A stretch of 64,000 bases of DNA from Centipeda flueggei ATCC 43531 (lineage in GTDB: Bacteria; Bacillota; Negativicutes; Selenomonadales; Selenomonadaceae), in the NCBI RefSeq assembly GCF_000160695.1, contig NZ_GG694006.1, positions 362,236-426,235 on the forward strand. The letters run 5' to 3'. The notes beneath the pieces are model-generated. The model ran no database searches and was not told the origin of the DNA. It was given only the letters and a program-made list of their open reading frames with translations. Below are positions 17,574 through 26,547 of the stretch, piece after piece. Numbering within the stretch: position 1 is the stretch's first letter; each line of letters opens with the position of its first letter. The position numbers and the translations under genes were made by a program.

Positions 17574-17652
17574 TCCCCTGTTTTACCTCCCAAGGAAGCA
17601 CGAATGATTTCAGCACTGTCATCTGGACGGGCTGCATTGCATCAGCGATTCC

Positions 17653-18597
17653 CTAAAGTGCAATCGACTGTGCACGGGCAAGCGTCTCACGCGCCTCACG
17701 CACAATGCCGTCGATGATAGCCTTAACCGGCTCGACCTTGCGCAGCAGTGTCAGCGTCTCGCCTGCCTGTATCATACCATTTACGACATCGCCGTCGACG
17801 GCGGCGAGCTTGTTCGTCCCCGTTGCACGGTCGAGAAGCTCCTGCTTTGTCGCCTTGCCGGAGTACTCGAGCGCGACAAAGTCCTCAGAAAATTTATTTT
17901 TGATGCCGCGCACCGCACCGCCGATGGTAATCCCCGTCACGATCGTATCCGTATCCACTGCTGCGAGCAGCTTCTCCTTCATATTCGGATGTACAACGCA
18001 CTCCTCCGCAATGAGAAAGCGTGTCCCCATCTGAACACCAGCAGCCCCCATGAGGAGTGCTGCAGCGAGGCCGCGTCCGTCACCGAATCCGCCCGCCATA
18101 ATCACTGGGAGCTCTACTGCGGGGATAACCTGCTCCATGAGCGGCATCGTCGAAAGGACACCGATATGTCCGCCCGCTTCCATTCCCTCGACGACGATCG
18201 CATCTGCTCCCTTTTCCTCGACACGCTTTGCAAGTTTGACACTCGGCACAACCGGAATGACCTTGACCCCGGCAGCATGAAGCTTCTCAAAATACGGAAC
18301 GGGATTGCCTGCGCCGAGCGTGACAAACGCCGGCTTCTCCTCACAGATTACGTCCACGATCTCTTCCTTGTTCGGCGCCATGAGCATGATGTTGACACCG
18401 AACGGACGGTCGGTCAGACTGCGGCAGCGGCGAATTTCATTGCGTGTGTACTCCGTCGTGCGTCCGCCCGTCGAAATGATGCCCGCACCGCCCGCATTGG
18501 ATACCGCAGAAGCAAGGTTCGCCTCCGAAATCCACGCCATACCGCCCTGCAGGATGGGAACATCCAGCCCCAAAAGTTCCTTCAGCTGATTTGCCAT
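17653..18597 (-). CDS. fabK: FabK, FMN-dependent enoyl-ACP reductase II
   Basis: A 314-residue TIM-barrel flavoprotein of the nitronate monooxygenase/FabK superfamily. It performs the last reductive step of fatty-acid elongation. The N-terminus (V-P-I-L-Q-G-G-M-A-W-I-S), the G-G-A-G-I-I-S-T-G-G segment and E-G-M-E-A-G-G-H-I-G near 145 are FabK-like, including the His of the active-site region. The C-terminal part also follows FabK. The ATG has AGGAGGG six bases upstream. It follows ispF by 18 bases in a minus-strand operon. A related 2-nitropropane dioxygenase activity cannot be excluded from sequence alone. Confidence 0.85.
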   Translation of the reverse strand: MANQLKELLGLDVPILQGGMAWISEANLASAVSNAGGAGIISTGGRTTEYTRNEIRRCRSLTDRPFGVNIMLMAPNKEEIVDVICEEKPAFVTLGAGNPVPYFEKLHAAGVKVIPVVPSVKLAKRVEEKGADAIVVEGMEAGGHIGVLSTMPLMEQVIPAVELPVIMAGGFGDGRGLAAALLMGAAGVQMGTRFLIAEECVVHPNMKEKLLAAVDTDTIVTGITIGGAVRGIKNKFSEDFVALEYSGKATKQELLDRATGTNKLAAVDGDVVNGMIQAGETLTLLRKVEPVKAIIDGIVREARETLARAQSIAL

Positions 18598-18615
18598 ATG
18601 AATCCCTCCTATATA

Positions 18616-19092
18616 TTAGACTCGTTCTATGCCTGCAATGGCATAGGCGGACATTCCTTCGCCCGCGCCTGTAAACCCTAAACGCTCCTCCGTCGTTGCC
18701 TTGACATTAACATTGGAGACAGCAACCCCCAGCCTGCCTGCAATATTTTCACGCATCGCAGGAATATAAGGCATTAGTTTCGGTGCCTGTGCTACGATAC
18801 AGGCATCCACATTGCCGATGGCATAGCCTTCAGTCTGCACGAGGCGCACTACCTCGGAAAGCAGTGTGCCGCTTTCTGCTCCCGCATAGCGCGCATCCGT
18901 ATCAGGGAAATGCTGTCCGATATCCCCGAGTGCTGCCGCGCCGAGGAGCGCATCCGAAATTGCATGGAGCAGGACATCCGCATCTGAATGTCCGAGCAGC
19001 CCCTTTTCATACGGTACATCGACACCGCCGAGGATGAGCTTGCGCCCCTCCACAAGACGGTGCACATCATAGCCGATGCCGACTCTGGTCAT
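18616..19092 (-). CDS. ispF: IspF, 2-C-methyl-D-erythritol 2,4-cyclodiphosphate synthase
   Basis: A 158-residue trimeric zinc enzyme of the MEP isoprenoid pathway. The N-terminal [10 protein letters not shown] and the [19 protein letters not shown] block contain the metal-binding Asp and His residues. The C-terminal [12 protein letters not shown] motif is present. It cyclises the product of IspD and IspE. Its ATG overlaps the ispD stop (ATGA). Confidence 0.95.
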   Translation of the reverse strand: MTRVGIGYDVHRLVEGRKLILGGVDVPYEKGLLGHSDADVLLHAISDALLGAAALGDIGQHFPDTDARYAGAESGTLLSEVVRLVQTEGYAIGNVDACIVAQAPKLMPYIPAMRENIAGRLGVAVSNVNVKATTEERLGFTGAGEGMSAYAIAGIERV

Positions 19093-19859
19093 ACGCCATC
19101 CCCCTTGCGCCGGCGGACAACACCGCCGAGCAGCCGCTTTGCCTCATGCACAGCGGTCTTCATCAGTTCCCCCGCACCCATATCATTGCGCAGGATCGCC
19201 TCTGCGACCACCATGTCCTCAGGTGTTGTCACCTTGATGTTGCTGTATTCACCTTGAACGATGTGAACAGGAACGCCGATGCGCTCGACAAGGCTCGCAT
19301 CATCCGTCCCGAGAAAACCGTCCGCATCGGCACGCCGATTGGCTTCAAGCAGGATCTCCTTGTGAAATCCCTGTGGTGTCTGCACCTGCCAGAGCGCTCT
19401 TCGCGGCGGCGTCGCAGAGACAGTGCCATCCTCAGCAGCAATCTTGATCGTATTCTTCTCTGGAACAGCAACAATCGCTGCTCCCTCTGCACGTACGACA
19501 CGGATCAGCTTCTCGATGGTCTCGCGGCGGATGAGCGGTCGTGCTGCATCGTGGACGAGAACAAGATCCGCTTCCTCCGAGACAACCGCAAGTCCGTTGC
19601 GGATAGAGTATTGACGCTCCGTGCCGCCCTCGACGACACGCCAGGGAGCAAGTCCCTTGACGTGACTGAGAAGCCCTTTGACCGCCTCTACCTCATCGGC
19701 ACCGACGGCAATAATCAGTTCACCGACAGCCGGAACCTTGGAAAAAGTCAGCAGCGTCCGCAGCAGCATCGGCTTTCCCGCAAGGGTTAAAAATACCTTG
19801 TTGAGACCGACCTGCATCCGATGCGCTTGCCCTGCCGCCGGAAAAACTACACTTACCAT
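19089..19859 (-). CDS. ispD: IspD, 2-C-methyl-D-erythritol 4-phosphate cytidylyltransferase
   Basis: A 256-residue nucleotidyltransferase. The N-terminal [12 protein letters not shown] corresponds to the CTP-binding loop, although the usual second Gly is Ala here. [10 protein letters not shown] near residue 105 and G-T-D-D-A-S-L-V-E near 205 are family motifs. It forms CDP-methylerythritol in the MEP pathway. The start at 19859 (M-V-S-V-V-F) has GGGAGG five bases upstream; an in-frame ATG at 19886 lacks one. It is translationally coupled to ispF. Confidence 0.92.
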   Translation of the reverse strand: MVSVVFPAAGQAHRMQVGLNKVFLTLAGKPMLLRTLLTFSKVPAVGELIIAVGADEVEAVKGLLSHVKGLAPWRVVEGGTERQYSIRNGLAVVSEEADLVLVHDAARPLIRRETIEKLIRVVRAEGAAIVAVPEKNTIKIAAEDGTVSATPPRRALWQVQTPQGFHKEILLEANRRADADGFLGTDDASLVERIGVPVHIVQGEYSNIKVTTPEDMVVAEAILRNDMGAGELMKTAVHEAKRLLGGVVRRRKGDGV

Positions 19860-19882
19860 ACATGCCTCCCAAGGTGCATCCA

Positions 19883-21034
19883 TCACCGCACCATTTTTGC
19901 AAAAATCATTCGCCCGGCTGCGGTTTGAAGCGCCGATGTCACCTCGACAGGGACCACTTCATTCATACAGCGGAAGCCGCCGTCCACAACGATCATCGTA
20001 CCGTCGTCCAGATAAGCGAGTCCCTGCCCATGTTCCTTGCCCGGTCGGACAATCTGCACGGACATCAGATCACCGGGAATTGCCACGGGCTTGACTGCGT
20101 TCGACAGTGCATTGATGTTAAGCACAGAGACGCCGCGCAGCTGTGCCACTTTGTTGAGGTTAAAGTCGTTCGTGATGATCTTCCCGCTTACCTCCTGTGC
20201 AAGCTGAAGGAGCTTGGAGTCCACCTCTGCGATGTCCTCAAAGTCCACCTCAGTGATCTCCACCTTCATGCGCGACTCCTTGCGGATCTTCTGAAGGATG
20301 TCCAGACCGCGCCGTCCGCGTACGCGTTTCAGCGAATCCGGCGAGTCGGCAATATGCTGCAGCTCTTCAAGCACAAAGACCGGAATGAGCAGCGTTCCTT
20401 CAAGAAACCCCGTCTCGCAGATGTCAGCGATACGCCCATCGATGATGACGCTCGTATCGAGCAGCTTGTACTGCCGGCTCTCCTGCCCATCCCGTACCAC
20501 CAAAGGAACGGGGGAGCGCCCCTCCGGGCGCATACGGATCACCTCCCGCAGGAAACGCGGAACAAAGTCAAAGACCTCGGCCAGATCCTGCTGCTTCTGC
20601 ACCATAATATGAACGCCAAGATACCCGAGCACTATGCTGAACACGATAGGAATGTAATCGCCGACGATGGGAATCGTAGAAAATGCATCACCCAAGAGGC
20701 GTGCAATGATAAGTCCGATAAAAAGCCCAATCGCCCCAGCAATCACGTCGCGTGTCGGCATCTTCGCGAGCTGTCCCTCGACCCAAATCGAAAGACTTCT
20801 CAGCCGCTCCGTAAAAAATGGTGCGAGCGGATAACCGATCAAGCCGCCGAGCATTGTACCGCACAGGATGCAGAGCAGTCCTGCAAGTGAAAGATCAAAG
20901 ATGCCGAGATCCATCCGCCACAATGGCGCAGAAAAGTAGGAATTTGCCGTTGGAACAGCCAGCTCAAACAAGGTTGCACCAACGACTGCTGTGATGAGCA
21001 CGATGAAGAACCGTAAAATTCGTTCAAATAACAA
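19883..21034 (-). CDS. PIN/TRAM domain integral membrane protein (YacL type)
   Basis: About 383 residues. Four N-terminal membrane segments (about 5-130) precede a PIN nuclease-fold domain (K-L-L-D-T-S-V-I-I-D-G-R near 195, with conserved acidic residues) and a C-terminal TRAM domain (about 310-375). This is the YacL architecture, commonly found next to ispD-ispF in Firmicutes. Nuclease activity is expected from the family but not shown here. The start is probably a TTG at 21034, with GGAGG eight bases upstream. The longer frame from 21085 has no Shine-Dalgarno and runs towards the promoter. Confidence 0.85.
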   Translation of the reverse strand: MLFERILRFFIVLITAVVGATLFELAVPTANSYFSAPLWRMDLGIFDLSLAGLLCILCGTMLGGLIGYPLAPFFTERLRSLSIWVEGQLAKMPTRDVIAGAIGLFIGLIIARLLGDAFSTIPIVGDYIPIVFSIVLGYLGVHIMVQKQQDLAEVFDFVPRFLREVIRMRPEGRSPVPLVVRDGQESRQYKLLDTSVIIDGRIADICETGFLEGTLLIPVFVLEELQHIADSPDSLKRVRGRRGLDILQKIRKESRMKVEITEVDFEDIAEVDSKLLQLAQEVSGKIITNDFNLNKVAQLRGVSVLNINALSNAVKPVAIPGDLMSVQIVRPGKEHGQGLAYLDDGTMIVVDGGFRCMNEVVPVEVTSALQTAAGRMIFAKMVR

Positions 21035-21102
21035 AAATTCACCTCCCTTCTCAGCCAAAAGGTCAAGAATCGGGCTTGAATACACCCCTTCTCAACATAT
21101 CC

Positions 21103-21131
21103 AGTATAATAAAAAAAAATACCATTGTCAA
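21103..21131 (-). promoter_or_regulatory. Sigma-A promoter of the PIN/TRAM-ispD-ispF-fabK operon
   Basis: On the minus strand: -35 TTGACA (21131-21126), 17-base T-rich spacer, -10 TATACT (21108-21103). Confidence 0.85.
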
Positions 21132-21165
21132 AACAGACATGACAAGATAAAAGTGAATTTTCCTA

Positions 21166-21206
21166 TTGACATATACATTTTTATCCGTATAATGATAATC
21201 TTATTC
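21166..21206 (+). promoter_or_regulatory. Promoter and Fur box of the TonB receptor/exb locus
   Basis: -35 TTGACA (21166-21171), 16-base spacer, -10 TATAAT (21188-21193). The -10 is the left end of TATAATGATAATCTTATTC (21188-21206), which matches 15 of 19 bases of the classical Fur consensus. Repression under iron sufficiency is the likely regulation. Confidence 0.75.
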
Positions 21207-21237
21207 AAAAAAGACAAGAAGGAGAAATAAGCAAACA

Positions 21238-22015
21238 GTGGCTTTTCACGGCAAACTACGCCATACAGGATATGCAGCGGCAGCAGTGACAATACTGACC
21301 TGTCTGTACTCCTCCATCGCATACGCTTCGGAGGACGTTGCCGAAACATCGAGGGAATCCACCGATGACATTTACGTGACTGCGAATGTCGATAAGGAAA
21401 TGCTCAAGGAAGAACCAGAGGCGAAGACCATCATCTCCCGTGCCGATCTCGACCGCAAGGGGGCACGAACCCTCTCCGATGCACTTGCAGCAGAACAGGA
21501 CATCCAAATGGCACGGACAATATGGGACGCAAGACCGTCAGCATCCGCGGCGCCGACCCGCGCCACACGCTCATCCTCGTCGACGGGCGCAGGCTCGCAG
21601 GTGGTCTCAGCAAGTTCTACGGCGCGACGGACGAGGTAAACCGCCTTGGTCTCGATGACGTAGATCATATTGAGGTCATACGCGGCGCGGGCACGACACT
21701 CTATGGATCGGATGCCATCGGCGGTGTCATCAATATCGTCACGAAAATCTCACATAAGAAGCGCATCCGTCTGACGACTGAAGGCTCCTTAATTGAGGCA
21801 GGCGGGAGTCAGTACAACCACAGTATCGGCTACTCCACAGGTAACCTTGGCAATGGTACATACGTAGACTTTTCTTACGGATGGAGCAGAACCGCGCCCT
21901 TTCTCTATGACAGCGACGGCACATCTATGCAGTATTACGGCAAGCGTAATCCGATGAGCCTGCGTGCTGAATTTACACTGGGCAAAGACAAAACGCTCAC
22001 ACTCTCAGATGCTGC
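21238..22015 (+). pseudogene. TonB-dependent receptor, frameshifted and truncated
   Basis: The frame from the GTG at 21238 gives a signal peptide (basic start, hydrophobic core, cleavage near A-Y-A|S) and the beginning of a plug domain (T-I-I-S-R-A-D-L, T-L-S-D-A-L). It then goes out of frame near 21519. The plug continues in another frame as M-G-R-K-T-V-S-I-R-G-A-D-P-R-H-T-L-I-L-V-D-G-R-R, I-R-G-A-G-T-T-L-Y-G-S-D-A-I-G-G-V-I-N-I and the first barrel strands. One missing A in the run at 21519-21520 would explain the shift. At about 22000-22015 receptor sequence stops and exbB sequence begins, so most of the barrel is gone. The start codon lies 13 bases after AAGGAG, which is long. A siderophore or haem receptor is likely from the Fur box; the ligand is unknown. 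Confidence 0.8.
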
Positions 22016-22569
22016 TCTCGCTGATTACCATCGCAATTGCGGTGGAACGGTTCTACTACTACCGCATCAACCGTAAGGGCTCGCGGGTATTCTTCCAGGG
22101 AGTTTATCACGCCGCCATGCAAAAGGACTGGAGCACCATCACCAAGCTCGTCCAGGAGTTCCCCTCCGCCATCAGCCGTATCGTCGAGAGCGGCATGGAG
22201 AATGCAGGAACGGAGGCATCAATGAAGGGTGCATTCGCTGACCGCATGTCCATGGAGGCGATCAACTTCCGCCGCTATCTCGACTATCTGAGTGCGATTG
22301 TTACGATTGCCCCGCTGCTCGGCCTCCTCGGCACGGTCACAGGAATGATTCAGACGTTCAGCGTTCTGGATGCGGGCGGCGGTGCGGCTGCCATTACGGG
22401 CGGTGTCGGGGAGGCACTGGTCGCGACAGCAACCGGTCTTTGCGTGGCGATCATCGCCTTCTGCGTCTACACCTATTTCAGCCATCAGCTCGATGCGATT
22501 GTCACGGACACGGAGCGTCTCTGCACCACGATTGTCACGGCGAAGAAAGAAAGTTGGGCGGCACAATGA
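22009..22569 (+). CDS. exbB: ExbB, shortened at the N-terminus by a deletion
   Basis: The 186 residues from the ATG at 22009 match ExbB from the end of the first membrane helix (L-L-S-L-I-T-I-A-I-A-V-E-R-F-Y-Y-Y-R) to the C-terminus. The second and third helices carry the conserved A-P-L-L-G-L-L-G-T-V-T-G-M-I and G-E-A-L-V-A-T-A-T-G-L. ExbB, with ExbD, forms the proton channel that powers TonB. The usual N-terminal 20 or so residues (amphipathic helix, start of helix one) are absent, because the receptor gene joins directly upstream. No Shine-Dalgarno precedes 22009, so expression is doubtful. The frame is open back to 21964, through receptor-derived sequence. The stop overlaps the exbD start (ATGA). 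Confidence 0.75.
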   Translation: MLLSLITIAIAVERFYYYRINRKGSRVFFQGVYHAAMQKDWSTITKLVQEFPSAISRIVESGMENAGTEASMKGAFADRMSMEAINFRRYLDYLSAIVTIAPLLGLLGTVTGMIQTFSVLDAGGGAAAITGGVGEALVATATGLCVAIIAFCVYTYFSHQLDAIVTDTERLCTTIVTAKKESWAAQ

Positions 22570-22973
22570 ATTTCAACAATTATCGGCTCAAAAAGAAGCC
22601 TGAGTTCATGATCATCCCGATGATTGACATCATCTTCTTCCTGCTCGTCTTCTTCATGATGAACAGTCTGCAGACGGTCGCCCAGAAGGCACTTGCTGTG
22701 CAGCTCCCGCAGGCGCAGACGGCGACGGCACCGGCACAGCTTCCCATCATCATGACGATCGACGAAGAGGGACATATTACCGTTGACAATCATCCCGTAA
22801 GCATCACAGAGTCCGCAGCCATCATGAAGCAGCACATGGAGGAAAACCCGAATGCGGCGGTCGTCCTTCAGGCGGACAAGCGCACGGCACACGGTCAGGT
22901 GGTCGCTGTAATGGATATGCTCAAAGGGGCAGGCGTAAAACGTCTCTCGATCGCCGCACAGCAGAAGGGATAG
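22566..22973 (+). CDS. exbD: ExbD, proton channel subunit of the TonB system
   Basis: A 135-residue protein. A short cytoplasmic tail is followed by one membrane helix with P-M-I-D-I-I-F-F-L-L-V-F-F, in which Asp20 is the conserved protonatable residue. The periplasmic domain (about 60-135) includes V-V-L-Q-A-D-K-R-T-A-H-G-Q-V-V, typical of ExbD/TolR. The ATG overlaps the exbB stop. It appears intact despite the damage upstream. Confidence 0.93.
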   Translation: MNFNNYRLKKKPEFMIIPMIDIIFFLLVFFMMNSLQTVAQKALAVQLPQAQTATAPAQLPIIMTIDEEGHITVDNHPVSITESAAIMKQHMEENPNAAVVLQADKRTAHGQVVAVMDMLKGAGVKRLSIAAQQKG

Positions 22974-22977
22974 GTCT

Positions 22978-23781
22978 ATGGAGCAGCATCTCTCATGGAG
23001 AAGAGCCTATATTACCTCTGCCGTCATCCACTTCGTCATCTTCCTCCTGCTTGCCATTGGTCTTGGTGCCGTTGTCGCGAAACAGGAACAGCAGGTCTAT
23101 GAGATCGATCTGCAGGCCTCGGATTTCAGCCAGGGCAGCGGGCATGAGGGCGGCGGCAGTGCAGAAAGTCTCTTCCCCGAGCCACTAAAAGCAGAGGAGG
23201 TTGCAAAACGCGTCGAGACGGTACAGCAGATGCCGGTGCCCATAACGCCGTCCACAGCTGCCGTCCCATCCCCGGATGCAGTGACCATACCGGATGCGGC
23301 ATCACCTGCTGCATCAGCGACAGATTCCTCCGCTGCATCATCCTCCCCAAGCGGTTCTGTCTCAGGCACCAGCGGCGGCGGAGAAAGCGGCACAGGTGCG
23401 GGGTTAGGAAACGGCAGCGGCAACAGCACGGGTGATGGACAAGGCGCCGGTGCCGGAGCGGGGGCAAGTCAGGGATCAGGGGACAGTACGGCACCTGGTA
23501 CAGGCACCGCACCATTTGATGTGGCAGGATTCCGTGCAGCGGTCGATGCGAACAAGCAATATCCCTACATGGCAATGAAACGTCACCTTGAGGGCACGAC
23601 AGGGATCACCACAACGATCAGTGCCTCAGGGGCAATTACGAGTGTCGTCGTCAGCTCCTCCTCCGGACACAGCGAACTGGACGAGGCGGCAGTCGCAGCA
23701 GCGTATGCCGTCGGCAGCTATCCGAATCCCACTGGCGCGACAAAGATCATAGACAGCAACGTCAGGTTTTATCTTCAATAA
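22978..23781 (+). CDS. tonB: TonB, energy transducer
   Basis: A 267-residue protein. An N-terminal membrane helix (about 15-37, with S-A-V-I-H-F, including the conserved His) precedes a long periplasmic linker (about 50-185). The linker is rich in Ser, Gly, Ala and Pro, with a strongly Gly/Ser-biased part near 125-175 instead of the usual Glu-Pro/Lys-Pro repeats. The C-terminal 85 residues form the TonB domain (Q-Y-P-Y-M-A, G-T-T-G-I-T-T-T-I-S, V-R-F-Y-L). It transmits proton-motive force to outer-membrane receptors, which confirms a diderm envelope. It starts 4 bases after exbD and ends at a strong terminator. Confidence 0.9.
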   Translation: MEQHLSWRRAYITSAVIHFVIFLLLAIGLGAVVAKQEQQVYEIDLQASDFSQGSGHEGGGSAESLFPEPLKAEEVAKRVETVQQMPVPITPSTAAVPSPDAVTIPDAASPAASATDSSAASSSPSGSVSGTSGGGESGTGAGLGNGSGNSTGDGQGAGAGAGASQGSGDSTAPGTGTAPFDVAGFRAAVDANKQYPYMAMKRHLEGTTGITTTISASGAITSVVVSSSSGHSELDEAAVAAAYAVGSYPNPTGATKIIDSNVRFYLQ

Positions 23782-23783
23782 AG

Positions 23784-23828
23784 AAAGATGAGCTATGGGA
23801 AACCATTCCCCATAGCTCGTCTTTTTTT
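23784..23828 (+). terminator. Terminator of the exbB-exbD-tonB operon
   Basis: A 16-base stem with one G-T pair (23784-23799 with 23809-23824), followed by seven T. It overlaps the end of the convergent zapA gene. Confidence 0.85.
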
Positions 23829-24084
23829 ATTTTTCTTCCAGAAGCTGCACGAGCTCATCGTAGTCGCGCCGCAGCTGCTCATGCTCGTCCAACAGCTGCA
23901 GGACGGTGAGTACAGCAATGCGCTGGACGTCGAAGCTGCGTGCTTTTTTAGCCATCTCCTTGATGCGTCGGTCACATTCTGCCGCGAGATGCTTTAGGCG
24001 GTCGGGTTCGTCGGTCTTGAGCTGATAGGTCTGCCCGAACATCTCAACGACGACCCTTTGTGTCGTCTTTTTTTCCTCTGTCAT
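23827..24084 (-). CDS. zapA: ZapA, FtsZ-associated cell-division protein
   Basis: An 85-residue protein with the ZapA fold: an N-terminal beta region (R-V-V-V-E-M-F-G-Q-T-Y-Q-L) and a long C-terminal coiled coil (E-M-A-K-K to the end). L-A-A-E-C-D-R-R-I-K-E-M is characteristic. ZapA tetramers cross-link FtsZ filaments at midcell. It follows pheT by 15 bases, the usual Firmicute arrangement pheS-pheT-zapA. Confidence 0.92.
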   Translation of the reverse strand: MTEEKKTTQRVVVEMFGQTYQLKTDEPDRLKHLAAECDRRIKEMAKKARSFDVQRIAVLTVLQLLDEHEQLRRDYDELVQLLEEK

Positions 24085-24099
24085 GGCCCTTCACCGCCT

Positions 24100-26535
24100 T
24101 TATCCACGAAGCTGTGCATGAAGCTGTTCCTCAACCGCCTGCAGGATCGCGGCGAATGCAGCATCCACTTCCTCATCGGTCAACGTCTTGTCATCGGACT
24201 GGAAGTGCAGATGGAACGCCATGCTCTTCTTACCTTCCCCGACCTGTTTCCCTGCGTAGATATCAAAGAGTGTTGCATGACGGAAGTACTTTCCGCCCTT
24301 CTTCGCAATGACGCGCTCGATCTCTGCCGTCGTAAGATCAGCATCCACGATAATGGCAAGATCACGTGCCGATGCCGGATACTTCGGCAGTGGCTTGATC
24401 GTGCTCTTTTTCCTGCGATAGCGCAGCAGTGTCTCCGCATCCATCTCAAAGACATAAACGTTCTGTCCAATACCGAAGTTTGCTGCGACCGTCGGATGAA
24501 TTTCACCAAGAACCGCAATCACGTCGCGCCCCTTCTTGAAAAAAGCGGTCTTGCCGGGGTGCATGGCAAAATGCTCACCGCGTTCCACAGTATATTTCTG
24601 TACACCGATGACGGTAAGGAAGCGTTCCAGGACTCCCTTGGCATCGTAGAAATCTACCACAGTATTATCTGTATCCCATGCAATGGGACTGCGCCGCCCC
24701 GTGAGAAGACCTGCCGCCTTCAGCTTTTCCTCCGCGAGTTCCGTCAGGGGCAATGCCTTTGGGAAGAAGACAGGGGCAATGTCAAAGAGGCGCAAATCAA
24801 GATTCTTTCGGGCAACGTTGCGTGCCGCATTTTCAAGAATGCTCGTCAGGAGTGTTGTACGGACAAGCGGATACTCATCGGTCAGCGGGTTCATGATAGG
24901 AATTGCCCGACGAAGAGGGCTGTCCATCGGTACGCAGAGTTTATCCAGAGCCGTTTCACTCGTAAAGCTGAACGAAAGTTCCTCGGTCATGCCGAGGGAG
25001 GCAAAGGTCTCGCGCATGGTATCGACAAACGCCTGCATCTCACTGACCGATCCCTGCAGAACTGCCCCCGACGGCATCTTCGATGCGATGTTGTCAAAGC
25101 CGTAGAGCCGCGCAACCTCCTCCGAGATGTCCTCCATCAGCGTCACGTCTCCGCGCCATGAGGGAACGACGACGCGATAGGTCTCACCCCCCTGCTCCTC
25201 GATGGTAAAACCGAGGGAGCGCAGTGCCGATGCCATCCACTCGCCCGGGATGTGCGCGCCGATGCGCTCCGCGACGGCGCGCACACTGAACGTGAGCACG
25301 GTCGGGACGCGCGGTGCCGGATATATGTCAATCGTCCCCTCTGCTGCTGTACACGCCCCCATCTCTGCGAGGAGCTGTGCGGCACGCGTCACAGCACGAA
25401 TGGTCTCCGTCTCATCTACGCCGCGCTCAAAGCGTCCAGAAGCCTCAGAGTGCAGCCCAATGCGCCGCGCCGTACGTCGAATGGTCGCTCCATGAAAGGA
25501 CGCCGCCTCGAGGACGACAGCCGTGGTGGCATCTGTGACCTCGGAAATGAGTCCGCCCATGATGCCGGCGAGCCCTGTGGGCTTCTCACTGTCGGCAATG
25601 ACGAGCTCATCCCCGACGGCGATGCGGTTTGAATCATCCAGCGTATGGAGCTGCTCCCCTGCGTGTGCGCGCCGCGCCGTCAGCGTATGTCCTGCGATAC
25701 GGTCGTAGTCGTACGCGTGGAGGGGCTGTCCCAGCTCCAGCATGACAAAGTTCGTCACGTCGACGACATTGTTGATCGAGCGGATGCCCGCACCGCGCAG
25801 ACGATCCACCATCCATGCGGGCGTGGGTGCGACCTTCACATCGCGCAGGACACGCGCGGAGAAACGGCGGCACAGCTCCTTGTCGTCGATGTGAATGGAG
25901 ACGAGATCCGCAGCGCGTACGCCCGCCGATTCCTGCACCTCAATCGACGGCATACGCAGCTTCCTGCCAGTCAGCGCGGCGACTTCCCGTGCAATGCCGA
26001 TCACACTGAAGCAGTCCGCACGGTTGGCCGTCAGCTCAAACTCGAGCACCACATCGTCAAGGCCGAGCACCTGCGCCGCAGGAATCCCCACAGGCGTATC
26101 GGGCGGCAGAATGTAGATGCCGTGCACCTGTTCATCAGGCAGTCCCTCGATATCCATCGCGAGCTCCCCCGCAGAGCACATCATTCCGTTGGATACGACA
26201 CCGCGAAGCTTCCCCTTTGAGATCTTCTTCCCGTCGGGAAGGACAGCACCGACCATGGCAACGGGAACCACATTTCCCTCACGCACATTCTGTGCACCTG
26301 TTACAATCTGGAGGAGGGCATCGCCCCCCATGTTCAGCTGGCAGACGAGCAGATGATCCGAGTCAGGATGCGGCGTAATTTTCTCAATACGCCCCGTAAT
26401 GACCTTCTCCAGTCCCTTATCCGCACGCACAATATGCTCCACAGGAACACCAGCCATCGTCAGACGGTCAGCGATTTCCTCTGCCGTCTCATCAATATCC
26501 ACATAGTCCTTCAGCCATTTAATGGAAACCTGCAT
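24100..26535 (-). CDS. pheT: Phenylalanyl-tRNA synthetase beta subunit
   Basis: An 811-residue protein of full length. An N-terminal tRNA-binding (EMAP-like) domain (about 40-155, with H-P-D-S-D-H-L-L-V-C-Q) is followed by the B3/B4 editing domain (about 210-400), B5, the catalytic-like core (about 480-690) and a C-terminal anticodon-binding FDX-ACB domain (L-P-K-Y-P-A-S-A-R-D-L-A-I near 722). It forms an alpha2-beta2 enzyme with PheS. It starts 12 bases after pheS, in the same operon. Confidence 0.97.
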   Translation of the reverse strand: MQVSIKWLKDYVDIDETAEEIADRLTMAGVPVEHIVRADKGLEKVITGRIEKITPHPDSDHLLVCQLNMGGDALLQIVTGAQNVREGNVVPVAMVGAVLPDGKKISKGKLRGVVSNGMMCSAGELAMDIEGLPDEQVHGIYILPPDTPVGIPAAQVLGLDDVVLEFELTANRADCFSVIGIAREVAALTGRKLRMPSIEVQESAGVRAADLVSIHIDDKELCRRFSARVLRDVKVAPTPAWMVDRLRGAGIRSINNVVDVTNFVMLELGQPLHAYDYDRIAGHTLTARRAHAGEQLHTLDDSNRIAVGDELVIADSEKPTGLAGIMGGLISEVTDATTAVVLEAASFHGATIRRTARRIGLHSEASGRFERGVDETETIRAVTRAAQLLAEMGACTAAEGTIDIYPAPRVPTVLTFSVRAVAERIGAHIPGEWMASALRSLGFTIEEQGGETYRVVVPSWRGDVTLMEDISEEVARLYGFDNIASKMPSGAVLQGSVSEMQAFVDTMRETFASLGMTEELSFSFTSETALDKLCVPMDSPLRRAIPIMNPLTDEYPLVRTTLLTSILENAARNVARKNLDLRLFDIAPVFFPKALPLTELAEEKLKAAGLLTGRRSPIAWDTDNTVVDFYDAKGVLERFLTVIGVQKYTVERGEHFAMHPGKTAFFKKGRDVIAVLGEIHPTVAANFGIGQNVYVFEMDAETLLRYRRKKSTIKPLPKYPASARDLAIIVDADLTTAEIERVIAKKGGKYFRHATLFDIYAGKQVGEGKKSMAFHLHFQSDDKTLTDEEVDAAFAAILQAVEEQLHAQLRG

Positions 26536-26547
26536 AGTCCCGCCTCC

